Below are positions 1-45,901 of a stretch of 64,000 bases of DNA, piece after piece. The first letter of the stretch is position 1. Every line of letters starts with the position of its first letter. The DNA is taken from assembly GCA_936440205.1 (NCBI GenBank), contig OW387146.1, forward strand, positions 28,148,458 through 28,212,457, in the 5' to 3' direction. The position numbers and the translations under genes were made by a program. A model generated the notes under the pieces. That model made no database searches. It was given only the letters and a program-made list of their open reading frames with translations, and was not told the DNA's origin. Source of the DNA: Lepidonotus clava. Lineage: Eukaryota > Annelida > Polychaeta > Phyllodocida > Polynoidae.

Positions 1-2703
1 CCCGATGAGATGCCTTTTCAGGTATGTGTTTGAGCTCTGCGTGTTGTAATACCTGTTCAGGCTGGCTTATTCATTTTGTCGTATGCTGTAGTATAGCTGA
101 CTAGAAGCATTGACGAATCCCCGCTCAAATTTTATGATCAAATTCCCTGGGTTTTCCCTTTCTCACGGCACATTTTCCCTATGAAGGATTCAATGAGTTT
201 TTAATGATCTCATAGTGTGCAAAATTAATAATGTCATTAAAGATGTATGAGGCTTCAGAAAGAAATTGAAATTTCACACTTGGAACAGCGCAATCTCTTG
301 AATCTTCAGAATTAGAAAATCCAGAAACTGGGCAAACGGAATTCCGTGTGCTTTGGTCAAATTTCAAAATTCTGTGTTTTCCTTGACGGGAAACTGTTTT
401 AGCCAATTGCATTTGCCATTTTCCCAGCGCAGCTGGGACCCTGAGCGACTTCTATCACATCTCACTTACCGTTCTATTTACATTTTCTGCACTCTTGACA
501 GGTCAGGATGGCAAATAGGGACTTGGGTAGTTACCTATTTTGTAGTTTCTTATTCCTGATCAAATTGATGAAAAGTCATCATAAAATTCCAAATTCACCA
601 AGAAGATGTGGTAAAATATCAATTTCCTTCAAAATAATCAGAAAAATATACAAAAAGGTATTCATGCTCAAAAGACGACCATAATATACATTTTGAAGCC
701 TCATTTCTAGCCTAGCAGCATAAAAATACACATTTGGACAATTATTTGAACATATTCGCTAATTTTTTCTTCGAGATACATAGAATGGTGCCTTATATTT
801 CTACAGGCAATATTTTATCTGGCAATCTCCATACATTATAATTAAGAACGATTTTTAAATGAGAATCTTAAGAAATCCACGTTAAAGGTATTTGGGGGTG
901 TCTGGCTTGATTTTTAATGAACAATATAAAATCTTAGATATTTGTTGTGAGCATAGGTCATGTCCTAAGCAGAATATAGAGACTAAAAGTTTCACATTTC
1001 ACCGTTTGTGAAAAAAATTATTGGATAATGAAGGAAATCACCCTTTATCATTGGATTCAATGGGAAAAATCACATTTTTCCTTTTACTGAAAAAACTAAC
1101 AACAATATTCTAATCAAACTTAGCAGTTCAGCTTAAGTTATAAAAATATTTACCATTTCTAAGAAAAATTACAGCATAAAGTGTTTAAAAATAGGGGTGA
1201 GCAGCTATTTTAGAATATGTAATTTTGAACTGATATCACTTAAATTGAAAGAAAAAGTGTTACTTATGTTCATCTTATCAATATATTCACTTCAATTTGA
1301 TGTACAAACTCCAAAACTGAACATAAGTACAATCTAGGTGAACAGCATCTAGTACCTTTAAATTGAGTATGGTCCTGCGATGGAAGCCTCAGACAGTTAC
1401 AACGTTTTAAACTCCCATCATATTAGATATTATTTCATTGACCTCTGATTTTATGAATCTGTTTTAACATCACAAGCTTAATCATTCATTCTAGTGTGCC
1501 TGATTAACACAAATATTTGATATTTACAATAATGCACAAAAATATAATTTTTATATGTATGCACGAATAAAAAGAGAATCTCATTTGTGTTTTGTAGTGT
1601 AATCTAGTGTTATAATGAGGCTGGCAACTGGGGGAAAAAGGGGCTTTTCAGAACGTTCATTTGTATCATTCGAAATTGAATAACTTTTGATTGGTCCTGA
1701 CTATAATAACACATAACATATCCAAATAATCCTTATAAAATGTCCATTTAGGAATTTTTTTAGTAGCAATTAGAATGATTTAGAAATATTTCTATAGAAC
1801 TTAACGTTAAAAATTTTAGTCCAACATTTTCGGCAATATTTTTAAAAATAAATTTGTAGGTTCCATTGCGTTCTGTAGCAAAACAAAATACTTCCGTTTG
1901 GGTAAATCAAGTGTTACACCCATAAAACAAATAAATTGCTAGCTTTAAATTGATATATCATTCAATATTGCAGGTATATTTTAAGAAAAGTTTTTAAGCA
2001 AGAATGGTCAAGAAAAACTAGTTTTTAGTCCGCTATTTGCCCACATGATCTATAGCAAATGACATAGATCACAATAAATGACTACTTAATTAATTCATAA
2101 ACATTATGATATAAACACCAACCAGGCGCATAATGGCCAAATGATATTGCCCACGGACCCCAATTATGTCTGAAAAATCTATAATACATGTGTCCAAGTA
2201 CACTTGTCTATACACTCTTAAGGGTACTTAATTTTTATTTCACCACTCCTCGGGTATCTTAAAACAAACTCTTTTTTTTCACCAGTCCTCGGGTATCTTA
2301 GAACTATTTTCTCTTTCAAGCATAATTCAACGTACCTTATAAAAACATCACATTTCAGGATGTGTTTGATAGACATTTCTTGTTTTCTTTTGAGAATGAT
2401 CATCTGCTGTATGGGATATTTTCATATCATTTATATTATATTGGTAAAAGAGAAATTTTGATCAAACGCTTCCCGATAGTGATATGGGGCATTCCATTAA
2501 TTATGTACGGATGAAGCTGGGTGGGTGTGAGGGTGTTGGTCTGAAATTTTGAATCCAGCGCTTACTTTTGCCCTAAGGGGTAACATATCTTCAACTAAAA
2601 CATTAATCTTAATGAGTAGCACGAACATTTGAAATCAAAATTAGGACTGGAGGGAACATTGTTTCAAACTCTAAAGATAATGATTTAGTGGATAAATTAT
2701 CCC
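1..2703. other. AT-rich non-coding sequence beyond the TLCD5 3' end
   Basis: No coding signal. About 130-435 is a degenerate copy of the CAGGGT...CCAACC MITE family seen intact at 31516-31833; its right end reads CAGCTGGGACCCTG. The rest holds nothing I recognise. Confidence 0.5.
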
Positions 2704-3047
2704 AACCACGGATAGGCAATTTTATTTAGATTTACCTGAAGGTTAGCCTTTATCAGGATCCATGCTGGGTAATATACCCACAAAACATAAGGCTTTTGCA
2801 TATAAATTTTCATTAATAATGTCATAATTTGTTCTTAAACGTGGTGAAAAACTAGTGATCATTCTTCTTCAATTTGTATACATGTATATCTAATATTTTC
2901 AAAGTTGTTTGAAAATTCATTCATTATTGATGGAAATATAATAATTATTTGTTTATTTTCTATAGGTTTTCCAGGGGTTTTGTCGACAAAATTAGTTCAA
3001 ATTAGCCTGCAGGTGCTTCAAATACTATTATTTAGCTATCCGTGGTA
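2704..3047. mobile_element. MITE with CCACGGATAGC ends
   Basis: Inverted ends CCACGGATAG (2706) and CTATCCGTGG (ending 3045). The interior is shared with 55350-55639, including TTTTGTCGACAAAATTAGT and TGCAGGTG near the right end. Non-coding DNA transposon relic. Confidence 0.6.
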
Positions 3048-3339
3048 GGGAGAATTACAAAAAATAATGTGGCATCATTTCTCAGAGATATTGCAACTTT
3101 TTTAGACCATCTGATCACAAAAATCTATAGTATTCTATTTACATGCCTGAATTAAGTTTAGGGATGTTCTAATAGGATGAGGAGCTTTTGATGCCAACCT
3201 TTACTGCATTACTCAGTCATTTCCCCTTTAGAGAAGGTTTACATTCCATGTACTGCCATGTCACAAGCATTATTTCTGTTAATTTGTATGATGTGTAATT
3301 CAAGGTATAACAACCTAAAAATACTCCTCAGGAGATATT

Positions 3340-3345
3340 TTTATT
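3340..3345 (-). terminator. candidate poly(A) signal of TLCD5
   Basis: AATAAA on the minus strand about 122 nt past the TLCD5 stop codon. It is the first canonical hexamer I noticed downstream; no transcript evidence. Confidence 0.4.
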
Positions 3346-3467
3346 CCATACTGCCAGACTGCACACGCCGGGCCTTGGTGAATCAACATATCACATTTCA
3401 CCAACGACGGCTTGACAACAATGACAGAGAGTTGAAACAAGAGCAGAGGTGTGCTGTGTGTGTGACA

Positions 3468-36650
<33,183 letters not shown>

Positions 36651-37114
36651 TGCCCCTGCCACAAGCAAACAGAGACACAGTCAATGGTAAATACATAGAG
36701 GGGACTCAACAAACAAGGGCTATTCTGCTACATGCCTTTCATCACTTTTTTCTGAATAGAATACACACATATTCCCCAAGAAAGCATTTTTTGATATTGT
36801 GGTTTCCTATTGTGAATAAACATGATTATTCATAATAACTGTATATGTCACCTTTATCCTTTATGCTTAACTTCTTGTCTTACAATGATTATATACATCT
36901 TATTGGAAACCTGGTCCAAAGATTTCACAAATCATTACCTGAACAGTGAAAATGTTAAGGCCGCGCCATGCACCCTGGGCGCATTAAAACATAAAATGTA
37001 ACAGTTTTGTCTCATTTAATTCAAAGAGGAGTGCGCCATTGTCCCACATACATTTTTTCTGACATAATCACTACCCGAAGCACTTGTTTATCGTCCTAAG
37101 TACATACATCCAGT

Positions 37115-37460
37115 GCAGTGAGTGAGTGATGGATGTTTTACTCCATACAGACAGCCAGGGTCATTTTCATGCCGAAAACAAGTTGAGTTGAATTCTGCCT
37201 TTGGTGACCGTATCTATGAGATGAAGGTGACAGGGCGGGCAAACAGCAGGGAATCAAAACCTGGAAATCTTTTTTGCTGTACCTCATCCCTTAGTGAACC
37301 CACACACCAACCGGGAATCGAACCCAAAGAACCACTTGGTCAGTGCTGGGTCCCCCCTATCGTTGCCTTCTATGATCAGCAGGGCTACTGGGAGCCTTTA
37401 TTCTTCCCAGGAGCAGAAGCTTCACCCTGGTACCCCCATGATGTTACATCCAGTGCATTC
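37115..37460 (-). mobile_element. tRNA-derived SINE, divergent copy
   Basis: Minus-strand head (CTCCTGGGAAGAATAAAGGC, then GCAACGATAGGGGGGACCC) resembles the other SINE copies; the tail half is different. Head-region identity is modest. Confidence 0.45.
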
Positions 37461-38269
37461 GAACATAAGTCATCATTTTCTTGTGTACAGGGATATTAGT
37501 TGGGGACAATGGAAATATCACACACAAGAGTAATTCCGGCCTCTTGGTAGCATAATATGCTACAAGTTTGTACAACAGGCGATCAAGATATATCTTAAGT
37601 TTTAGTTTTGTTGGGTGAGAAATACATTTACAGACTACTAAATGTATTTAGCCCTCTCATACGAAAGCAAAGTGGATCGCTACTCATAATCCATTAGAAA
37701 TTACATCTGTCTATCATGGAAGTGCGGGGTGTGGTGTGTGTGTTTATAAATATGATGAACTTCCATTCACATGGATAATCGCAAGTAGAAAAACCAAAGA
37801 AAACCTAAAGGTTTAGGTGGAGCAGAACCTCTAATGATGGAAAAGTCTTGGCATAAAAATGCATTTTGAGCTAAGGCCAAGGAAAAAAACATTGTTGTGT
37901 TCCGGCAACTTCTGCCCCCAAAAATAGGGTAGGTACTTTTTGTTGCTCTTTTGAAAATAATTTTTTAATGACTTAGAGTGAAAAAAAAATAAATTTCTGT
38001 ATCATTTATAAAGACTCTTACATTTTTCACTGGAAAGTGTTCAAACACATTAGGGTCGGGGCAAAAAGTTAGGGTAAGTCTAGTTTAAGGCCTAAAAGAA
38101 AAATTGTTATGGTCAGGTACCCCAACCTACCCTAATTTTTTGGCCCTAAAAGTTTTTAAAATAAATAAGAACTGACCGGAAAAGCCTGTAACAGCATGGG
38201 ACACCATCTATATGCTCACGGCATGTATTTTTTTTAGTTCCAAGACTGCCCATGTCTATTTGGTATGTA

Positions 38270-38625
38270 ACAAGAAATGTGAAGTGTCCGCTGAAAGAAG
38301 CAATTCGTGACGTTTGTCAACATTAATACGACGTCTGTCGACGTTGTTACGACGTCCGTCGACGTTGTTACGACGTCCTCGACGTTGTTACGACGTCCTC
38401 GACATTGTTACGACGTCTGTCGACATAACGCCAACATTCTTATTATCTGCTGATACTATGATAGCTGAAATCTAAACTGCAACAGAGCAGCCTCTGAACC
38501 AATCAGAATTCAGATAACAACTGGATTTTGGAGAGTTGTTCTCTGCTGATAGCTGAAAGCTAAACTGCAACAGGCAGAGCCCTTCACCAAAATGAGGCTC
38601 TCTGGGGGAGTTGAGTGAAAGAATA
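38270..38625. repeat. CGACGT minisatellite element, copy 1
   Basis: Units of TTGTTACGACGTC(CG)TCGACG, period about 18-22 bp, at 38310-38440, between AACAAGAAATGTGAAGTGTC on the left and a conserved right block (AACCAATCAGAATTCAGATA, ACTGCAACAGGCAGAGCC). Same layout at 45305-45670; the left block occurs reversed at 40178-40222. Confidence 0.75.
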
Positions 38626-38699
38626 AAAGTCATATTCATATTACTTAAAGGGTTCCTTGCATATAATTTTACAAGTTGCTAATTCTATTGTTTTTGACT

Positions 38700-39080
38700 T
38701 CCTCTTAGCCTTTTAAAAATATTTCAAAAGGGAAATGGAAATTCGAACATATCAAGGAATTATTCGGGAAACTAAATCAATTTTGGAAATCCCCTGAATT
38801 CTGGGGTGTTCAGTACTCCCCTTACTACGTCACAACCATGGGAATCTCCTCTGAAGTTGACTTGTGATTCCATGATTAATAACTGCTTTTAGATGGATAT
38901 ATTTTACAGTAAATTATTTGGTGCAAGGGGGGCAAATATATTTAATTTGTAATTAATTCCATATCCCTCATGATAAATCCTACAGGGATGGGGATTCCCT
39001 TTTTTGGGGGCATGGGGTTCCCGATAAGTCACAGTGTGACGTCATACATTTGAGGATTTCTCCTAAAATTAGCAGGAAAA
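38700..39080. repeat. dispersed GGAATTCCC-rich repeat
   Basis: Shared with 44310-44640 and, reversed, with 63780-64000 (GGGGAATTCCC/GGGAATTCC words, CATGATTAATAA, GTGACGTCA). Confidence 0.5.
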
Positions 39081-39096
39081 ATGACATTTTTTAAAA

Positions 39097-39495
39097 CAGG
39101 GCGCCCAACCATTTCAGAAATCAAAATATGACCTTTATAAGACCTTTATAATACCTATTCATGAGTGAAAATAAGACCTTTTTTAGTGTTATTTTATCAA
39201 AAGTATGACTTTTTTAAAGTTTGGCAAAGTTCTACAAAAATGGTTAATATAATTGGCTGTGTATATCTAGCAACTAAAGGTGCTTTTATGAAAAAAAATG
39301 CTAAGTGAAGGCAACCTGTAAATTGTAGTTGGACAAAAAACTGATTTTATCATTTGGAAACTTTACTTGAACCTAAAAATAAGAGCTTTATAACACCTCT
39401 GACTGCAAAATAAGACCTTTCTAATAGCCTTATAATAGCAAAACCAAAATCAGACCTTTTAATTAAGACCTTATAAGACCTGCATGGGCAACCTG
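39097..39495. mobile_element. hAT-like MITE, CAGGGCGCCCAACC copy
   Basis: Ends CAGGGCGCCCAACC and GCATGGGCAACCTG; interior rich in ATAAGACCTTT. Flanks TTTAAAA and TTTAAAG. Same family as 15527-15819. Confidence 0.65.
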
Positions 39496-40418
39496 TTTAA
39501 AGCGATCCGCGCCATAGGCGCAACAGAGCGTAGCGACATGATCGCTTTACCCCCTGTCCATAATTCATGGGGAAGGGGAATTTTCAGGTCTCACATCATT
39601 AAGTAATAGAATATGCATTTGGGACCAAGAGAATGTGTCAAAAATTGTAAAGGTATTAAACAGCATGTAGGATGTGCAGTATATTTTGAAATGGTAAAAG
39701 AGAAATATGAAAAAATGATATAAAGGTAATAAACAACATGTAGGGTGTGTGGGATATTATGAAATGGTAAAAATAAATTTGAAAAAATGATGTAAAGGTG
39801 TGGTAATAAACAACCTGTAGGGTAGGCCGGATATTATGAAATAGTATAAAAACAAGATTGTAAAATTACATACTTCCAAACAACACCATGTAGGGCGGGT
39901 AGGATCTTATTGAAATGGTAAGAAATAAATTGACAAATCATGTAATATTTAGATTCTCTAAGTTTCATTGCAATTGAAGATTTATATTTATTTAGCTCTA
40001 TAAAATAATGATAGATTAGCAGCGAAGCTGTCACGGAGCAAGCGAAGTGACAGTGTTAGGCAGACAACTACTCTGTACACAAACTGTGGAATTGGGGCGA
40101 GTAGGCCATTAGGGTATGAATTTCAGAGATGTAACAGAAGAGAGGGATATATGTTTAGTTCGCTTGTGAAAGAAAACTACGGATCACTTTTTTTCAGCGG
40201 ACACTACGCATTTCTTGTTTAAGGTCTCTTAATTATGTCTGAAACACAAATTTTCCTAGGGTTGATTGCACACTCTTAGTCCTTGACATAAAGAACGTGC
40301 TCATTCAATTTCATTGAAAAATATTCATGGTATCATGATGTGCCAGGTTCCAGACTTTTTCATGTACCAACACAAACTAGTTTGGCAATGAACTTCCATT
40401 AGACTAGTAAAAATAGTA

Positions 40419-41195
40419 GGTATCACGGAGAGTGACTTTTTTCACCTGAAAAATGTCAAAATCCCCTCAAAAATGGTCATGTTCAGTCAACTCTCCTGGC
40501 CTTATGCTGAGTCTGAGCATGGCATTGGAAAGCTTGATTCAAGAGGAGTTCAATGGTATAGTACAATAATGAGAAAGTTTGGGAACATGTTCAAATGTGG
40601 TAGTTTGTTAGAGTCCTATTTTGTGATTTGTCAGATTTTGTCACTCGGTCATATTATTTATGATGACTTTGCATTGTCCTTGTATTTTCATCATATCAGG
40701 GGCTTTATAATATATACAGTAAGTCACTTCAGGTTGTTATGTATCCCCCAGTATGTGTAAAATTTTGAGATTTTGATTTTTGTTGTATTAGGTATCATGG
40801 AGAGTGTGTTTTTTTTAGCCAAAAAATGTCAAAATCCTCTAAAAAATGGCTATGTTCAGGCATCAATCATGGACACACACTAAGTCTGATCATGATAACA
40901 TTTATACTGATGAAAAGCTTGATTCAAGAGGAGTTCATTGGTATATAGCACAATAACGACAAATTTTGGGAACATGTTCAAATTTGGTAGCTTGTTAGAG
41001 TCATATTTTGTGATCTGTCAGCCCTTGACAAAAAGGCAAAAATCATCATTTATGATGACTTTTTTGATTCTCCTTGAATTTTCACCATGCTATATGGGGT
41101 TCATCACACGTACAGTGAGAAAGTGCAGAACTTGTAGTTTATCCCACTATGTGTAAAATTCTCAGATTTTGATTTTATCAATGTGTAAAGTAGCA
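40419..41195. repeat. tandem duplication, 372-bp unit
   Basis: Two diverged copies, starting GGTATCACGGAGAGTG (40419) and GGTATCATGGAGAGTG (40791), share GAAAAGCTTGATTCAAGAGGAG-type blocks to the end (broken here: GCTTGATTCAAGAGGAGTTC). Confidence 0.85.
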
Positions 41196-41859
41196 TGAAA
41201 ATTATACTTTTTATTGCATTTTTTAAAATAATTAGAAAAAGTCCCCAAGTATTTAATACAAAAAAAATCATAGAAAATCAAGAAAGCAACCAATTCAGGA
41301 GATCAAAATAGATATGCTGTTCTTTTTTAAGCCCCATAAATTGGTTATAACCACATGGATCTGTATTAACTCCCTGAAAACTCGCCATGATAACTACTAA
41401 TAGTAGTACTACTATTGTTAGTAGATTTTGGACGTTCTAGTAAGAAATTCACAGATTTTAGTGCGAATTGGCGAGCGTTTGCACACCCCTGTCAGTTGTC
41501 AATAAAAGTTAACGCACACACTGACACACTCTTACTTTTGTCACTTTTCGCTTTTCAGTGACAGTGTCGGTCTGCGATCGTCTAGTCCACACTTGATTTT
41601 CGGGGAGAATACAAATGATCAACACCATTGAATGTTATAATTACCGTCTGTGTCTTGTATATAGTTGATTACTGTGTTGGTAAACCTTTTCAGGTGGATT
41701 ATACTTGTTCTAACGTGAATGACAGAATCGTCCGCACTACACGATGACCGGAAATGTCAATAAACAAAACGACCAGCAGGGTCGGGAACACACTGTTCTG
41801 ATTGGTCGAAAAATGTGATTTTGTTTTTCAGGACACCTTAGTAAACGCAATGAAATAAT

Positions 41860-42034
41860 ATATAAACAGATGGAAACTATCATCGGTTTAGAATTCTTTT
41901 AAATCACGGGTGACTGGATTGTTACAAAGTGAGGATAAGACAAACGCTTAGTTCGATTATTTCTGCAGTGTGCCCGTGACAGTTCGGTTTCGAAGGGCAA
42001 CCAATCATGTAAACATCGTCACGGTGCGTCCAGG
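41860..42034 (+). promoter_or_regulatory. candidate TATA promoter and 5' UTR exon upstream of the RIIa gene
   Basis: A TATA-like ATATATAAACAG at about 41861 is followed by about 150 nt that end in a strong donor context, GTCCAGG|GTAAGTGT. The first coding exon at 50072 begins with an acceptor and so needs an upstream exon; this is the best candidate I see, 8 kb away. Purely by position and motif. Confidence 0.25.
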
Positions 42035-42900
42035 GTAAGTGTCTGCAACTTGTTTTCAAAGACATTTTGTGATAATCAAGGTAGTCGTGGGCATAGAAGA
42101 GAGATCCCTATCTTCTCAATTTTCATAATCAGGGTGCCCACGCAAGTATTAAAAGTCTTAACTCTTTCCAGACCGCCAATGCAAATTTGGTAACTGGTTT
42201 TCTTCACAAAAATTGTCTAAGTTAGTTAACGTTACCCACATTTTCATGTCAAACATGTATTCTATCATTGGCAATTATTTAATATAGAGTAGTGGCGTGT
42301 ATTATCGGCACCTTAGGGCATAATATATCATTATTTGTTTAATTTCCCTGAAATTTATACAAAACATATTCTATACGGAGTAAACGGGTTAGCGGTATAC
42401 CCGCGATTTTCGACATCGCGCTGTGAAATCCTGGGCTCCAGAAGTGACCACTTTTAGCATTGGGGCCTATGGGAAAAACGCGAATTTTCGCAATTATGCG
42501 AAAAATTCACAGCACGCGAAAATTTGAAGGCTTGTATCGCATCCCTGTGATCAATTCCAAACTTTCTCTTACTTACTGTATGAAGATTCGAGTCATATTG
42601 AAAAAGTTATCGCGAAATAACATGTTTTCTCCCATAGGATCCTATGTTAAACTCACCCCCAACGTCCGTTCGCGATTTCCGCGAAATTTCGACGCGCGAT
42701 CTCGTTTTTTGAGACCCGCATCTTCCGTATAAGATAGTCTGTACATATTCAAATACCCTTAATATATTCTAGGTGATTTTCATGAATTGATGTGGAAAAT
42801 ATTACTTCGATTATTTGGTCATGTTTTGGAGTGTATTATCGGCACCTGTCTTCTATTATCGGCACCCTATCAAATAAACAACCAAAACCTACTATAATAA

Positions 42901-43203
42901 GAACACCCGCCAGGGGGTTATTTTAGAAGTTATAACCCCCACGAAGCCCCAGGAAGCCCGCGGCCGTAGGCCAAGGGCTTCCTGGGGCTTCACGGGGGTT
43001 ATAACTTCTAAAATAGCTCCCTGGAGGGTGTTCTTTATTTTATTTCACCATTTTTTATCATAAAACAATGTTTTTGGGTCATTTTCTGGCCAGGGAGTTA
43101 TATTTCTGGATATAACTCCTGCTGGCCCAGAGGGGGTTATAAATGATATAACTCCCGCTGGCGGCCATATAACCACCATGTAGATTTTCAATGGGGAAAT
43201 AAA
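42901..43203. repeat. hairpin repeat copy A with flank
   Basis: 42901-43033 is an inverted repeat (arms GAACACCCGCCAGGGGGTTA ... and GGGGGTTATAACTTCTAAAA ...). 43034-43203 follows with TGGCCAGGGAGTTATATTTC and a further small palindrome. The whole block recurs inverted at 44845-45165. Confidence 0.85.
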
Positions 43204-43959
43204 GGGTAAGATCACTTGATTGATAATTTCTCAAAGAATCATATTCATCATTATTACCTTTGACATCCTATGATGTCCTGAGCCCAACATATCATTTTTC
43301 AATGTTTTAAAACGTTGGTATTCCATAACCTATACAAAGATATACTTTTATTCCTATGTCCTGTAGAGTCTGTTTACCTAAATTGAACATATTTATTGTT
43401 AACTCAAATCAGATTCCGGTAGGAGCACTGTTATTTATAAAATTACATATCATCACATTGTCAGACATTATTTTTCACAATTCTCTATTGCAATTTATAT
43501 TTCTTCTCAGATTGTATACTTACCAGTCTCATATCTAAAATAGTAATTTAACCCTGCCGATAATACAAGACATTACATAGAATGGAGTGTATTTTCGGCA
43601 CCCATGTCAGTAGACATGTACCTATACCTTTAAGACTATTTTTCGCTAAATATTTCTTTTTTTGACATATTTTAGCTCATACAAATCAAAATTACAGTAA
43701 TAGACTTAATTTTGAGGTCAACAAATGATTTTTATACATCTATGTCCGTTATCCAGTAGTATAAAATGGCCATTTTTTGATGGGTGATGATGTACAAAAA
43801 TATTTCATTCAATGCTATATCATCTATGTATATCCCGTAGCACACAAGTCTAATGGTGAATAATAGAATACAAGTTTCCTTTTTAACATATAAAGATCTT
43901 ATTGCCAAAAAAGCATAACTTGTTTGTGTAATATCTGAATAAGTGGGGCCCTCGATGGG

Positions 43960-44165
43960 GGGTTCCCGATGTCGGGTGTCGAATTTAAGAATGGCCCCTG
44001 TCGCCGTGTCGAATTTAAGAAAAGCCCATGTCGAATGTCGGTAATGTCCATGTCACATGTCACTAAGGTTTAAGGGCCCCTGTCATGTCGATAATGCTCC
44101 ATGTCGCATGTCAATTTTAAGAAATGGCCATGTCGCCGTGTCGAATTTAGTGGTCCAGACCCATA
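43960..44165. repeat. GTCGAATTTAAG minisatellite-like repeat, inverted copy
   Basis: Degenerate CATGTCGCCGTGTCGAATTT units, reverse complement of 30210-30425. Confidence 0.7.
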
Positions 44166-44309
44166 TAAGTGTCAGGGGTGCCGATAATACAAGACTGCCG
44201 ATGATACACGCCACTACTCTACAGCCTACATGCAGAAAACAAACTGATACATCATTTTCTTCCTTTTACCATGTACTACATTTTCTTAACCCTTTCCAGA
44301 CCGAATATT

Positions 44310-44640
44310 GAGGTTTGAGTAAGCAATCCAGGAAATGAAATCAAATTGGGGAATTCCCTAATTTCTAGACCATTCAGTTCTCACCGTAAAATTTGGGAAT
44401 TCCTGGTTCATGATTGATGACAAATTATTCAATGGTATTATTAATAATAGCCCCTACGCGGTCGAATATGTGTATTTGGTTTTAAGTACAAATTCCTTAA
44501 TTTATACATTATATGCTGGGGGATTCCCTTTGATGGATGAGTGGAAATCCCTATTAACTCACCGTGTGACGTCACAAATTTGGGGAATACCCTTAAAAAA
44601 TGAAGAAAATAGCAAAACTTTTAATGTTCCATAAAAGTGT
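44310..44640. repeat. dispersed GGAATTCCC-rich repeat, second copy
   Basis: Matches 38700-39080 in order of blocks (GGTTCATGATTGATGA, CACCGTGTGACGTCAC). Confidence 0.5.
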
Positions 44641-44844
44641 CTAAATTAATTAACAGTTATTTTCTTTAAATTTTTCTCAGGTACATAGAGCAGGGTATAG
44701 TGAACCTGCTGCTCTGATTTTATTGAAAAAAAACTATCCCATACTTATGGGCAAGGTTTCCTTTAATCACGGACGTTCGACGTGATTAAGACTGCTACGA
44801 GCCGTCGGGCTTGAATTGTAAATTAATTAGGGGCTTGAAATTTT

Positions 44845-45165
44845 ATTTCCCCATTGAAAATCTACATGGTGGTTATATGGCCACCAGCGGGAGTTATATC
44901 ATTTATAACCCCCTCTGGGCCAGGGGGAGTTATATCCAGAAATATAACTCCCTGGCCAGAAAATGACCAAAAAACATTGTTTTATGATAAAAAATGGTGA
45001 AATAAAATAAAGAACACCCTCCAGGGAGCTATTTTAGAAGTTATAACCCCCGCGAAGCCCCAGGAAGCCCGCGGCCTACTTGGCCTACGGCCGCGGGCTT
45101 CCTGGGGCTTCGCGGGGGTTATAACTTCTAAAATAACCCCCTGGCGGGTGTTCTTATTATATTAT
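44845..45165. repeat. hairpin repeat copy B, inverted relative to copy A
   Basis: Near-identical reverse complement of 42893-43203; the hairpin itself is 45012-45153. 45165-45225 then repeats part of its own left block (TTTCCCCATTGAAAATCTAC). Low divergence suggests recent origin or conversion. Confidence 0.85.
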
Positions 45166-45304
45166 TTCCCCATTGAAAATCTACATGGTGGTTATATGGC
45201 CACCAGCGGGAGTTATATCATTTGCCCTGCCCATTGATTTTACCTCCCGCGCTGCGGTTAGTATAAACGTTCGAACAGCCCCTTACTAACCTCTCCTCCC
45301 CCCA

Positions 45305-45670
45305 GCCATTACTTAACAAGAAATGCGTAGTGTCCACTGAAAAAAAGCGATCCGCGCTGTCATAACGACGTCCGTCGGTCCGAGTTATTACGAAGTCCGT
45401 CGACGTTATTACGACGTCCGTCGATGTAATTACGATGTTACGACGTCCATGACGACGTAACGACGTCCATGACGACGTCCATGACGTGATGTTTTGTGAA
45501 CCAATCATATTTCAGATAACACCTTGATTTGGAGAACTTGTTCTCTACTGATAGCTGTAATAACTTTTAACCAATCAGAGTTCAGATAACAACTGGATTT
45601 TGGGAAGTCTCTGCTGATAGCTGAAACCTAAACTGCAACAGGAAGAGGCCTTCACCAAAACGAGGCTCTA
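45305..45670. repeat. CGACGT minisatellite element, copy 2
   Basis: Degenerate TTACGACGTCCGTCGACG and ACGACGTCCATG units (45360-45490) between the same left and right blocks as copy 1. Confidence 0.75.
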
Positions 45671-45780
45671 ACCTCTGTGAGACCTAAATATGGGCATGAA
45701 ACTAATAATAACTAATCCTTACAATCATTTAGAACAATCAATCTATGATACAAATATATTCTAAATGTACAAGGCCTGAA

Positions 45781-45901
45781 GATACCCGCCAGGGGGTTAT
45801 TTTAGAAGTTATAACCCCCCGGAAGCCCTTGGCCTTCAGCCGCAGGCTTCCCGGGGCTTCCCGGGGGTTATAACTTCTAAAATAACCCCCTGGCGGGTAT
45901 T
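45781..45901. repeat. hairpin repeat copy C
   Basis: Compact form of the hairpin (ATACCCGCCAGGGGGTTATT / AATAACCCCCTGGCGGGTAT), without the long flank of copies A and B. Confidence 0.85.

Larger units (their letters stand above)
42287..44219. mobile_element. TA-target DNA transposon, GAGTAGTGGCGTGTAT ends
   Basis: Inverted ends GAGTAGTGGCGTGTATTATC and its complement with one mismatch, flanked by TA (42285-42286, 44220-44221). TATTATCGGCACC words recur inside (about 42838, 42860, 43595). 1.93 kb, no transposase frame. Nested in the 42130-46207 element. Confidence 0.6.
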
